Shown: one piece after another, positions 34,501 to 48,950 of the stretch
Position numbering within the stretch: the stretch's first letter is position 1
Layout: every line of letters starts with the position of its first letter
Source: Branchiostoma floridae
Taxonomy: Eukaryota > Chordata > Leptocardii > Amphioxiformes > Branchiostomatidae
DNA length: 64,000 nucleotides
Direction of reading: 5' to 3'
Assembly (NCBI RefSeq): GCF_000003815.2
Contig: NC_049987.1
Location: 2,104,761-2,168,760, forward strand
Program-made: the position numbers and the translations under genes
Notes under the pieces: model-generated
Database searches by the model: none
What the model saw: the letters and a program-made list of their open reading frames with translations, nothing else
Told to the model about the DNA's origin: nothing

Positions 34501-37500
34501 ACAGCCACAGGTGAAGTTCCCAATGTTGTTTATACAGGTATGTTGACACAGAAGGCCTTCATCTGTCTCGCATTCATCCACATCTAAATACAAGGGTTGA
34601 GAATGTAAAAATTCAAATAAAGACACTATATATACAAAGTTATTTATCATTCCATATAAAGCCAAATTACGAAAAATGCAAAAAAGTACTAACGCCTGTC
34701 ATGGGTATAGTTTGTGTACGGTAAACACTCCTATTTTTCGTTTCCGCAAACATCACGGCTGGGCCCCATTTTGGAAATGGAACCTAACCCTTACAAGGTG
34801 ATTCCAGGACGATGGATTATTTAAAATGTGAGTTTCGATGTATTTCATTAGATCGTACCTTGGCATATTGTTCCGTTGCCTTCATATCCCACAGGGCACT
34901 CTCCACACTCGTATCCATCCACATCAGCTGGTGGGGTGAGATCTGTGCAGTTCACTCCGGGGAAACAAGGGTCGAAGTTCGCAGCACAGGCGTCGATATC
35001 AGTTTCACACTGTTGACCCGTATAGCCATCCTGACATACACAATCCATGATGACAAACCTACAGGGAAAAAAACGAACTATGAAGCAAAAGGTATTGACA
35101 TATGAATTGTCCCTGAATGAAAAAGAATGCAATTGTTATATATTCTTTCTTATTTACTATGGAACACACACAAGGACTATGTGGAACTGCACCCAAGTGA
35201 ATAATGTACTTTAAAGTAATACAAACAAAGAACAGACAGACAATAAAGGTAACCCAATGGCCATTTTGAGGCCGTAGGGGCATTTGTCTATATCTCCAGG
35301 ACATTATTGTAAGGGCGGAACCAATCCCTCTCCTTTCGCCGCCTTTCAACTTCCAAATCGAAGTCAGGAACTCATATGATATTTACACACGGTTGTAGTA
35401 AGAAATGCCTCGTAACGTGTTTTCCCCTTGGTTACAGGATTGGCATCATGATAGGATTCGATCCTAGGACCTTTGGTTTGTGGGCCAATAGCTTGCCGTT
35501 ACGCCACACGACCCCATTGAATTCTTTATGATCATTGATGAGAAAATCTCCAAGCATCATTTCTAAATAAGTCTCTTGGATTATAAATGAACGAGCACAA
35601 GCTCTCTGACAAGGGCTCTGTAGTATAGTGTTAAATCAAGGACATGGAGAGTTTTGGTACACAGCCTAATACGAGTAAATGTGTACCTCTTGTCATCACT
35701 GACAAGTGAAGGGTCCATGCTGTTGCTGGTGTTGCAGGACCCATTGTTTCTACAGGAGCACATGTACACAACGGGCCAGTACTCAGCAGAGCTGTTCTCT
35801 GTATTTGTCGCCACGAGCTGTAAATTTAAAGCATAATTATCAAACGACATTAATTTTACTTTTACTTTGGTACAAGTATCGATTCATTCTATCAGTTCAT
35901 TCTAATGACGTTGTAAACAACTAATGGCAATGATGACAATTTTTACTCGTACTGATCGTTATACCGTAGAAGCCAGTCAATTTCACAATGCATAATTGCA
36001 CACTTCTGTTAATTGCACGGGATCCCAAAGTCTCGTGGTGATGCGGTCCAGCTGAATGACTTTGTTTCGTTGCACAATCCGGATAATTGCACAAAATGTG
36101 CTTGAAAATGGAGAGTGCATTTAAACGGCTTCTACTAAAATAGTTTGTACTCGATGAGTCCAAACCTACGCAATTGTAACTATTTTACTGATGTTCAAGG
36201 TTTCTTAAATATCCGAAATCTATGAGGTCACATTTTGCTACAAACCTGAAGGTTGAAGATTTCGTCGGATGTCACATTCCACAGAAGGGTGACGTCATCA
36301 CCGTTGAAAGATACGGAGACGTCCGCTGGTACTTCGTCGCCCGTTTCTATCGTCAGGTTGAGGCCGGCGGGATCAGAGACGTTGACTTGTATCTCCACAA
36401 CATCTCCTAGGTTTACATACACGGCGTCTGGTCCAGAAATAAGTGGTGGAAACGTATCTGAAAATTGAAAAGTAAAAAACGAAATGATATTAATAAAGTA
36501 TATATAGAATATGCTATGCACTCTAGGCAGGCTGGCAGATGAAATTCAATATGGCCGACTTCTCCGTTGTTTTTTCGGCCGGTTTGTTGCTCGGGGGATC
36601 ATATGACTGAATAGGCCCTAAACGTCTACTACATTCGATGTGTGTAGACTGCATATACATCTACACAGGATAAGCAACTTAATTGCACAATACATTTGCC
36701 AGTGCATTTCATGCAATTATCCGAATTGTGCAACAAAGCGAAGAAAACAGGCTTCTACTGTATCCAATCTCCACACAAGTAAATGCGATTTGAATACTGT
36801 CCACATGGATGTAGAGTGTATAAAATACATTAGAATGCTAAACTTTAAGTACCTCGAGCGAACACGCTGTTTTCAAAGTTCTGCTCTTCTGCTTCCGCCA
36901 GCCTCCCGACTTCTATGTCCCCAGTCTCGGCGACATCAAACAGGCATGACGTATCGTTCCCGCAGACTTCGCGCGCCTCCTCTTCTAGGTCTGGATCACC
37001 GAAGTCCAGTTCATCGGTGAATTTCGGAATGAAACCGGCAGAAGTGGAGTTGCTGGAATCTTCACCGGGCTTGTATTGGAAGATGGACTTCTTTGGACCA
37101 TCACCATCTGTTACCTGCCCTGTAGAATAAAGAATACGGTCTTTATTATAACAAATACCAGTGAAAACCGTAACATCAAATTCTAAAAGGATATGACAAT
37201 ATGTTTTGACAAAATATCAATGATATGACAAAATATCAACGGTCAGTGTGACCTTTTGATCTATATATTTGTTTTCTGTTTTCAATTATCACCTTTGAAT
37301 CTACAACTTAAGAAGCTACTACTTGAAAAATATACAACACGATCCAATCTCTGCAGTCGAATAAAAATAAGATTTACTTTTCGAGTTACATCCATAACTT
37401 TTTTCGGCGCGACTAGTTTGAAACTCTCACTAGAATTAACTGGCAGAACAATCCAATACCAGTAAATGTAACACAAACATGCTATCATATGTAAATAATG

Positions 37501-40500
37501 TTTGGCTTATTACTAAAGTTCATAAATTCATTATAATATCTTAAAACTCACAAGAGCTCCCCATTTCAAAGATGTTTCTCTCCGAAGATTTGGGAGGAAG
37601 TAAGGTTCCGTTGAAAAACTCAAAGTCGTTGGAAGTGTCGCCGTCCCATCTTCCCAGGAGGCCCCGCGTCTTGTTCATGTACTCCTCAGGTGCAGAAAAC
37701 TCCATGAAGAGCATTGCCTGGATGGAATTGAAAACAAAAACACAGGAATACAATATTCAGTAAAAATGTTGTCAATACAATCCTATTTCCTTAAAAGATA
37801 GTCAAATAATAAGCTTATTTTTGTCACTGAAGATCAATTGCTTGGAATTGTACATGGACGAATTCCTTAACACTTTTACTGCTGACAAATGAATTTTTTT
37901 TTTTAAAAGCAACTTTTAAAAAAAATTTCTGGAACATTGTTCACATCTAGGATTCTGCAGGAAATTAATCTAATCATTACAATGACTGACGCAGGAATGA
38001 AAGTCAACGATTTGTCTGCTTTTTGTAAACAAAGAAAAATGTACATTAATGTTGAGAATATGTAAAACATACGATACAAATGTAGTACGCACGAATTTGG
38101 TTGCCTGGTGAAAATGCCGCATTGCATTTACCACGCACTTACGAGCGGTGATCAATAAGTTATCGGCCTCACCCAGAAATAATAAGCACAACTCAAATTT
38201 TCAGGCACAACTTCATAGTATGAAGCCTTTTATCAACACCCACCAAATTTCAAATCATTGCAGTAATTACTTTCCAGGCATTCGTTTTATGCAAATCAGA
38301 AGGTAAGTGGCGAGAAAAAAGTGGTGTGAATTGTGATCAGACATGTGTGGGTCGAGTTCCCCATGCCGTAAATTAAGAAAAGACATGGTCAAAATGTTTA
38401 ATAATGATTCTCTTCCTATTTCAAGCAAAAAAAAAAAAAAATGGGTGTCTGCCTTCCAGCAGCGCAAATTGACCCGCACACTCAGGTCAGGTCAATTGTC
38501 CACATTTTTTTCCTTCTCCATTACCTTACATTACTGGGTGTCGCCTGCAAAGTAATGATCACAATATTTTGAATTTTGGTACACATTTTTATAAGACTTT
38601 ATACTTGACATCTATGCTTCGAAATCTGAGCTGTGCTTATTATTTCTCGGTAAAACCGAGGACTTATTGATAATCCCACGTACACGTATAAAGTCTTATT
38701 TAAATGTGTAACAAAATTCAAATTATTGTGATCATTACCTTGTAGGCGACACCCAGTAACGTTAGGTAAGGGATAACGAAAAAAAAGTGAGACAATTGAG
38801 CTGCGACCTGAAGTGTATGGGTCAAATTGTTTGATCACACTTCACCCTTCTTTTTCTCGCCGCTTACCTTCTAATTTAGAAAAAACGAATGCCGGGAAAG
38901 TAATGACTCCAATGATTTGTAATTTGGGGGATATTGATAAAAGGCTTCATACTATGAAGTTGTGCCTCAAAATCTGAGTTGTGCTTGTTATTTCTGGATG
39001 AGGTCGAGGACTTTCTGATCACCCCTCGTATGTCCAGTATTTTTCGCCAGATAACCCCCCCACACACACACACACATACCGTTCAAGAATGAACGGGCTA
39101 TTAAAGAAACTGATAACTCAAACTATAAAACCTAAACTAAGTGAGAAAACTTCTATTTCGATTTGTGTTTTGATATGTTGTTAATGCAAAAGTTTTCGCA
39201 GTGGTTTAATGCTCGTGGTTTTTCGCGGTCGCCACTTCAGCGCAAAGTTAAATCCACCGCGAACATTTTTCCATGGCAGTAAGAGGCTACAGTTCATGGT
39301 GCTACATTGAACTTAATACCACCGCGAAAAAGGCATTTTTGCCGCTACAGTGAAATTAAATCTCCGCGAACTTTTATGCATTTACGGTACCTGACACAAC
39401 ATAGTTATTTTAAGGTAGTGATGTAGATGGCAGGGTGTAAAGTGTACAAAAACTACCTTATTTGCTGTAACTTTCACAGTTATTCCGCTGAAAAAGACGA
39501 TAAGTATGGAGTTGTTGGCTGGTCGAGTTAAGACGGCGGTGTCGTCAACCTCTAACTCGAAATCTTCCTCTTCAGACAGCGTCATGTTGACTGCGGAGTT
39601 GTTAACGTAAACGCCCACTCCAGATTCACCTTCCAAGTTGACTTGGATACCTGAGTGGTTCTTTTGGGCAGTGGCGATGGCACAGAAGACTGTTGCATGG
39701 CTGCTTCCTGTGAACAGGGAAACGTCGCGTTAAACTAATACAGTGGGGCGTCGTGTGTGGTAGAGCGTTCGGCGCGGAATCTATAGGTCCTGAGTTCGAT
39801 CCCCGCCGTGCCCCTGATGTAGTGCCGTTGGGAAAGGCACTTTACACGACCTTCCTCACTTCACCCAGATGTACCAATGGGTACCAGGCTTTGGTCGGGA
39901 AGGTAAAAGAAAACCACTCGTACCTTCTAAATGTACTGTGTATGCGACACTGTTATTAGACGTTACTATCTTGAGTGCAGTGCCACATTGTAGTCGTCTG
40001 TCCAAAAGCAAGTAGAAAAATACTATCATTATAGGCACCGCTGTGTCCATTTTACAGATATGTACTCGAACAAAGCGTGGCGGTAGGGATTCACAGTTTA
40101 AATCTCCTATGATAAATGTGAGCAAGGCAAATTATGTCCGTAGATAATATCCCTTCCTTATTCTTCTTCCTAAATATGTCAAAGAAGAAATGGATCTGTT
40201 AGCAAGCTCGGTGCTTATTAGCAAGCTGTGGCCCAATTTTTTCTGCTATCTCCACGCAGATATACTCTTCCCAAACTAATACTTCTCGCCAGACCTCTTT
40301 CACCAGTAGTCTTTTTTTACTTTATTTCAGGCACTCACCGGCCCATTTGAAACAAAGGCAAACGTAAAAAGCGAAATATGTACAAGTTGAGTGCCAAAAT
40401 TGAAAGTGTTACCTTTCGCAAAGCATGTCCTTCCCTGCACCTGATGTTCTCCGTTGTCTACATCCACCACCACGAACTCCCCTAGCCCATTGAAGGCGTA

Positions 40501-43500
40501 CCGCACTCCGTCCAGTGTGGTAATGTGGGGGTCTCCCCAAGCACGGATCCAGCCTGGACGAAAACATCAACGATGCAAACCTTTAACCTTTTAGGCATGA
40601 GCTAACTTTGATGTCCTATAACGCCAGAACGGCCTACGCTAGAGCCACGAAATTTGGTGAGTTTTCCTAAAATATTGTTGGCAACAATTTAACGAAGTTT
40701 TACAAATTTTCCATTTTTTCGTGTTGCCATGGCAACCGTTTGTTGACAGGCAGTTTTGCCAAAAATCACTATTTTTGGTTCTGACAATTTATTTCTCACA
40801 TTTCTTTGCTATATTACTGCTATTTTGTTACATAAATATGATCTTATATTATTAAGCATATCTTTCATAATTATATATGCATAAATTATTCTAATTTGAT
40901 GACGTCATCAGCCAAAAATCCAAGATGGCGGACCGTATGTGCAGATCGAGAATAACAAGCTTATTTTCCCTTAGAATTTGTAACTACCTGGTATTTTTTT
41001 CATCAAAAACCATCTAAATGAATTAATTTAGTCTATTTTCACTGCCCTTTGTGATTATTTGTTGCACAAAAAGTATTTTTAAAAATTCAAGGTGGTGGGT
41101 ATAGTATGGCGGAGCCCAACTCGTAGCTTAGATGTACATGACGTCATTTTATGATGTTATTTTGACGTCATTGATGTTGCTATTGGCAACACAAGTCGTA
41201 ATATTATCATTATTCTGTTATCTGCACTTGTTGTTACATTTTTGTAGCATAGCTTGAAGTTTTCTGAGAATATCCTTTTCTCATAGGTCCGGCCAATATA
41301 ATCAAATTGATGACGTCATAATTACGTCATCTTACGTCATCGTAACGTCAAACGTCAAATACATGTCAAATAATATAGAGACATCATCGTCCTGAAAATT
41401 TGGTGGCCTTACGGCACGTCGTATTAGAGTTATAGGACTTAGAAGTGGAGGGCCTCAAAAGCCCCCCCCCCCCCCGTCCAGGATGACCAAAAAAGCCCGG
41501 TCTGAATAGGGTTAAGTAAATGTGAAACTAACAACACCCCTGTACATCAATTTTATTTTATTATTTCAGATCAAGATTCATTAAATGAAGCCTGGCTTTT
41601 TCACAAAGTATCCAGCTTTTCTCAAATTATAGGACAGCCAGTATTACATCTCAAGTAGGATTTGCAACATTTTGTGTTTGCTAAGACCAAAAGGGTTAAC
41701 TTTACACCTTTTTCATACGTCTGTGTTCAGGAACAATAGCATGTTATCATACATACAGTAGCAATTGTCAATTTCATGATTGTTTTCTAGTGTCATTATA
41801 TAATTAGTTTCACAAGCACTTGATTTATGTTTTTCGTTCAGGAGTGTCATTTTTGTAATACATTGCGCATGGGTACAAACCTATATGAAGAGGATAATGT
41901 CGGCACGGATTTCCCGAAGACGGCACGGACCACGGCCGGTACTGAGAGAACCTGCGACAGTACCACCCGGACCTCAGCCGGCCGGAGTCAACGCAGCACT
42001 GACGATGTGCCAGCTCATCACTCCAACGGTTGTTCTGACAGGGACAAAAAAGACTAAGTCTTATAAGACTCATCAGGACTTCAACACTACCTCTGTTATA
42101 TACTTCGAACCTTGCCTGTTCCCTCATTACCTCAATGAAAAGCGGATTGCATGTCGATTTGAGCTTATGGCTAAACATAAAGATTCAAACAAACAAAATT
42201 TCAAACACAAATTTTTTATCCCCTTTATCCGCGGGGTTACCAATATCCATTTTTCTGAACTGTGTATTTAGTGATATCAAGTCAACGGAGAGTGGTTTCA
42301 AACTGCAATAATTTTAGTCAAATTAACAACAACTAATTGAACATGTTTTTAAACAACGTATATAGGCGAATAAAGGTGAACTAGTGTTTTATGAACTTCA
42401 AGGTAGAGGTTACCCTGAAAGAAATTACGCTCCTATTCGTTTCAGACGTATTTTGGCGTATAAGCATAAATATAGCTGATACGTAAATTGCACAGTGAGA
42501 AAAATAAACTGTTGTCCAGCGCATGAAATTTCAGTAAGCGGAAATTATGACAGAATCTCTCAGTCTCCTTTACCTAATGTATGCTCCGGCAACGTTTCTA
42601 AGCGTTGGGCTTCCTTTTTTGTCACGTTTCACGCTATGAAAGAAAACCTGGCAAAACAGAAAGCCCTACAAACTATCTTTTATACTATGAAGCCTTACAA
42701 TTGGTAAGATCTATAGATTTAAGTCGCTCCTATTAACTTCCTGAATTTAGAGTTATCTCCATACCTATTTAAATTGATAGACTCATTCAGAAATAAACGT
42801 CGTAAACGTTTGCCTTACGACAATTAGATGTCCTCCTTGCGATCCCCTCAGCAGCCTTCCTCCTCCAATCCTCCGTCTTAAGAAAACCACCTGGTGACGT
42901 GACCACCACCATCCCCGCCACACAACACGTGTTTGCCACCAGTAGTAGGCAGGACTGTAGCAGCATGTACGGCTTATAGAGTACCGTCTACCCCCGTAGG
43001 TGAACACGTACCGTCTCCTACTTTCAGCACAGGGTCGCGAGATGCTGTAGCTGTACCTAAAATATATATTTTCTTATTTTAGATTAATATTAACCCTATC
43101 CAGACTGGGCTTTTTGGGCCTTCCCTGGCCTGGGGGGGGGGGGGGGGCTCATTCGCCCCCCCTTCGTATTTTCAAAACGGCTCACTGTACGATCACCAAA
43201 TTTGCAGGGAGGGTTGTGCTCATCGAGTTTTATAATTCCTGAAATTTTTTATATCATTATGACGTAAAATGACGTAATTATGACGTCATTAATTGATATT
43301 TTTGGCTAAAACGGGGAATTCCCATAATACCTAGATATCTCACTGAAATAGTTACCAATAATGGTTTCTTATCAATATTTAAGTGTTACAAGACTTCTGT
43401 TGTCAAAAGCCGACGCAACGACGTCAAAATGACGTCATAGAATGACGTCATCTGTTGTTTAGCTATCCGCCATCTTGGATTATCAACCTTAAATTTTTCA

Positions 43501-46500
43501 AGATACATTTTTTCAACATATAACGCTAAAACCACACGGAAATGGATTAGAAACGTTCACATGAATGTTTTCTGTAAGAAAATACCACGTAGTGATGAAA
43601 TCTGAGTGAAAATAAGCTTGTTATACTTTAAATCATGATATTGTCGGCCATCTTGGATTTTGACCAATAACGTCATCTCATTCGCATAATTTATGAATAT
43701 TTAATTATGAATGTTCAACTAAGATGCGTTAGATATTAAAGATATATGAAAAGAAGTTTAGTTTAGAAAGAAAATCTTAAAATCCCATTGTTTAAACCAA
43801 AATTAGTGATTTTTGTAAAATTTGCCTTTCAGAAACCCGTTGCCATGGCAACACGAAAAGCCCTAAACTAACCCAATTTTTTAAAATTTTTGCCAACAAT
43901 ATTCTATGAAAACTCAACAAGTTTGGTTGTTCTAGCACAAGCCGTTTGGGAGATATAGGAGGTCAAAGTTGGCGCAGGCACTTTTAGCCCCCCCCCCCCC
44001 CCCCAGTCTGGATAGGGTTACTAAATAGGTGAGATCGCGTAGCGCAGCGACATCGTGTTTGGTCACGAGTTCGAATCCGGCTGCTGTGTTACCGATCTTG
44101 TGCCCTTAGGAAAGACACTTTACACCGCTTTCCTCACTCTACTTAGATGAAAATGAGTGCCTAGCTTTGGCTAGGGCCGTCCCTCGGATAGGACGTTAAA
44201 TGGAGGTCCGGTGTCTGGGAGAGCTATACGCGTGCGTTGATGCAAATCCCTCTGCGATTCACTACAAATCACCCGGACGGGAGGCCTGGCGCATCCCCGT
44301 CTAGTATTCAGCTTTTCAAAAGGGTATATCACCCCGATAAGGTATAACCCCGTCTCGTGTAAGCAGGTCGACCTATGATGCATGATGTTGATGATGAGAT
44401 TAATATTTTTGCAATGATAAGCCTTCGCGCATAGTATGCATGTATGACCGGTGCATAGTAATGACCTGCGTCAATGTTTACATTTGGCTTCCGCATATAG
44501 TTATCATGCCAAATTACAGGTATGTTAAAAAAGGTATCATACAATATCTATATGATACTACAAAGGTTATTAGACTTACGTGTTGTCATGGTATGCTTGT
44601 TCTGCAGTACAGGGGCACGTGTATGCCCAGCGCAGCCAGTTGTAGACGTTTCGTAGAAACCAGTCAAGTCCCCTGTCATCCTGCTGTCTCCTGATCCACA
44701 CAGCACACTGCAGCACCGACGGTTGAGGCACAAACGGGTCGTTCTGTCTTTGAAGAGGGTAGCTCCAATGACCTGTTGGCGAAATATAAAAAAATGCCTA
44801 TCAGGCGTATCTTAAAGCTTTATTACCTCAGACCCAATTTTTGGCGGTCGTGGTCGCGTTAGCCAGGTGATTGCCTTGAAAAGATCACTTTATGCATACA
44901 AACAAACGTCAATGGGGACATTATTGAGGGGACGGAAAAAACGTAATCGTAATGACCAAGTCGGCTTGAAGAGGTGGTCGCTTGTGCAGGTTTAACTGAA
45001 TTGCTATTCGATAGGTACTCTTACTTACATCTCCCACTCTTGTAGTTTAACTTTATAGTTTACAGTCATGACTTTTAGATATATCCGCGAACTGTACTTC
45101 TAAAAATCACTTTTGATCCATTTCTCATACCATGTAACTGTAATGGTACATTTTTTATCATAAATACCTCCATATGTAGACCATGCCCACTTCATCCTCA
45201 TTGTCCCCGAGTACGCCATGTCCCTGGCATTGTTCAACCAGTAGCCCTGACCGGCGTTATATCCGGCCACTGCGATGGCATTTGGTCGACTAGTTTGACC
45301 CAGCAGTTCATCTAAAGTTAGAAAAAGAAAATGGTAGTTGTAAACGCGCATTTTCTAAAAAAAAAAACATGATTTCTTCGCGCGAGGAGTCAAGGCGGCA
45401 GTGTACATTAGAGCCTATCGGTCCACACTCAACAGAGACGGGGTGGGGGGAGGTTGGCATAGACTTTCTGATTCTTATGACCCCTCCTGCAAAAGTTGCG
45501 TGACGTCACTGCTGGAGATGGAAGTGTCATTCTGTGAACAAGATCGGCGGAGTTTGACCGAGAATTTAGGGTAAGTCCCTGTATTAATTCAGTGTTGGAA
45601 AGAAAGTTCTCTAATGTATTCTACCAACACAGATGAACTTTCATGCTAACTTTGAAATGAAACTTCAGGGTCCTCTGCATGTCACATTACCATGTCATGT
45701 GGCAAAACAAACTGTGGCGAAACGTACTGTGGCGAAGTGACAATGTGGCGAAACGACCAAATTCAATACAGTGGAAGCCAGTTGATTGCACATCGAATTA
45801 ACGCACACTTTGGTTAACTGCACGGAATCCCAGAATCCCAAACCGGAATTCACCGGCAAATAGGCCGTGCAATTAAGCGGCTTCTACTGTATTAGTTTAC
45901 ATATTATTCTTTCTAACTGACTCGTCAACGCTACACGTGTTTCTCCCACAGATGTGAGATGGGGCAAATAGTAATAGATTGATCCACAAATAGAAGAGTA
46001 ACTTGTTTCCATCATACCTGGACTTGCCCAACCAATCTTCATCGTGGGATAGATGAAGTGAGCAAACGAATGTGTCCCGTCGGTTGACAGTACCAACTGG
46101 AAGCTATTCCTCTGAGGGTTTATTTTTGAGAGAAAAAAAGAAGAAAACCATCATAATGCAACTCTTTAGTACAAATTGATACATATATGTTGGCAAATAT
46201 AATGACTATAGCAAATATAAAAAAAACTCAATTAGCAAAAACTCACCGGAAGCCTGCTATTGTCGACAGGACAGAATCCTCCCGGGCAGATATGGGGGTC
46301 AGGTACGACGTTAGTCCATGTCACCACCACTGCCCACACTGGGTCATAATCTAAGTTTACAGAAAGGGTGTTTTAATTGATTTAGAAAAAGTGTCTGTTT
46401 ATTTTCACAATAAAAGACATAATGATTTGAAAATAAGTTTCTTTTATTTCCACAATAAAATACTAGTACATAATACAATACAAAATAGAAAAGAACAGGT

Positions 46501-48905
46501 TTAGTTGTACAATACAATAGAGTAATACATAGAATGTGATACATACGGATAATAAAATAACGAATTAAGATAAGAATTGAACTTATATGTCAATTACAAG
46601 GGCGGAAATGCTATGATCTATACATTGATAAGAAACTTACAAAACGTACTTTATCAAAACATTTACTGTGCTGTGTACACTATTCTGTATCCCTACTTAC
46701 ATTATGGCGACAATTGAATGAAGGCCTTTAAATATGACACCATATACACCTCGGGGCAGGTCATTAACCCTTTATTACAGCATGTTAGCAAAAAAAAGTT
46801 ATGATAAAACTTACATGGAAGATAAAATCCTCTTGTAGACCTGCCATCGTCACGGGCTCGATTGAGAATGGCCGTTGTGTGAGAGTTCCCGTCGTTCTTA
46901 GCGTACAGCCCGTAGAAGAGTTTGGTATCCTGATGTAAAGCATTGTCCAATGGGCTCAGCGGGCGGGAATTTGCGAGGAAAGGCGCGATAACAGCAGAGT
47001 ACATCCACTGATGACTCGTGAGCCTGATTGGCCAGTACGGTCGCCGAATCATGTCGAAGGAAACGATCCCGTTGTCACATATCTATTTAGGGAATAAGAA
47101 AAAAGATGTTGAAGCAAAAATGTCCAAAATGTCCAAACCAATATTGCCTACACATGAGAGGAACATATTCTGCAGTATTTCAAGTTAGAGGGACAAAACT
47201 TCCACTAAAGATGGCCTACCTATACTATAGCATAATACAATGGTGACATACAAGCCTCATTTTGGTGCAATGGCCCAAGATGACCCCGAAAAAAACAAAA
47301 TGGGCGCCGTAACTTATTGGTGTATTGTATTCGGTCTGTGTGTTTCTTTGTTTGTGTATGTCCTTGGTTACTTGTCTTTTGTAGAGAAACTTTTGTTCTG
47401 ATTCTGGAGTGGAAGTTTGTGCAACCGCAGACACGCAGGGTGACAATGTTTTCTTGGTCAGACCCTTGTCCATATTTGATTGTACAGTCGGGGAAAAACA
47501 TAGACGAATAATTAAATCAATTTGGTCAGGATCAGCGACAATTTGACAAAAGACATGCACAAAATTCTGACAAAAAGTTTAATGGTTCATTATTGACATT
47601 GAATCATTTTATAAGGCAGGATGATTGTTTGGATTAACAGTAAAAATGTCATTATGTTAAAGTTACATCAAAAACGTTTAGAACTAAATTACGGTTAAGC
47701 TTACGTGTATGTAAAGGTGTCGGCGTCCAAAAAATCGAAAACCCTCCATCGGTAGAGTCTGCCTTTTACAACTGTGGTAGTAGTAGTTGTACCAGTGCTC
47801 AGAACTGCTACCAACCTCAACCCCGTATGGGTACAGATCAACATCTGTATAATAAAAACACGAAAATGGCATATTACATAGACTAATTTGCTTCTTAAGT
47901 TTAATTCTTTGTTACTGACTGTAGCTTGCAAAGATAAGGAAGACGACAAGTTGAATTTGCATATTTCCGCAATGACCATCCTATTGTTTACCTATTTTAT
48001 CAGCGAACAACATATTATTCCAATTCTGGCATGCATGGTATAGGATACATTGAAATTTTGATACACTGCACACACAAAATGAGCAACCACATGAAATAGC
48101 AAATTCGTTCGAAATTGTTCAACATCCTTTTATGATAATAACAATTGAGTTATTTGGTAAAACTGAATTTCTCTTGCTGACTTGAACGAAACCTTAGAAT
48201 TATTTCGTCGAGGAAGGTTAGAAATCCAAATACTAAGATTTAGCATCTGTTTCGAAAACATTAAATAAAGATATCTGACTAAATTGCCCTCGTATTCACC
48301 CTGTCGTATTCAGGATTTCTATTGATTTCTATTTTGTGTTTATCTTCATTACACATCAATTCATAGCGTGTAAAACATACTGTTCAACAACGTTTCCTCA
48401 GTGACTCTAACATAAAATTACAAAAGATAGTACATGCTATCGGAACTACTTGACCGTTTCCTAAATCACATATGTTTGCTTGGGTACCTGCTTTTTTTCG
48501 TTTTAAATAGATTAATTGTAACAGAGTGAACTGAAAGCTTACCACGACATTCTCTTTCATTGACTAGCCTGTGTCCGTCTCGACAAGTACAGCGAAACGA
48601 ACCAGGGGTGTTGATGCAGTAGTGGCAGTCTTGCAGTTCGTTTGAATGACACTCATTTACTTCTGTGAAAAGAAAATAGTGCTCTGTTTTAAATTTGCCT
48701 ACCAATAAAGCTGTTGTGCAAACACAATACACCTTGGGGACTAAAGTCAAAACATTGTAAATAAATCTATCATCCTCTGCATGATGCATCAGTTTTAATA
48801 AGGTACGTATAGGTGAAATATACCCAACAGCTCATGGAGGATAGGGTTAATTGATTTTTGTTTATTCGCTCCTTTGTTCATTTGTGTGTGTCTGTACGTG
48901 TGTGC

Positions 48906-48950
<45 letters not shown>

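Noticed and set aside
44075-44100. Functional tRNA gene suggested by the gagttcgaatccgg B box
   Set aside because: No cloverleaf acceptor pairing is apparent, and the SINE-specific domain follows directly.
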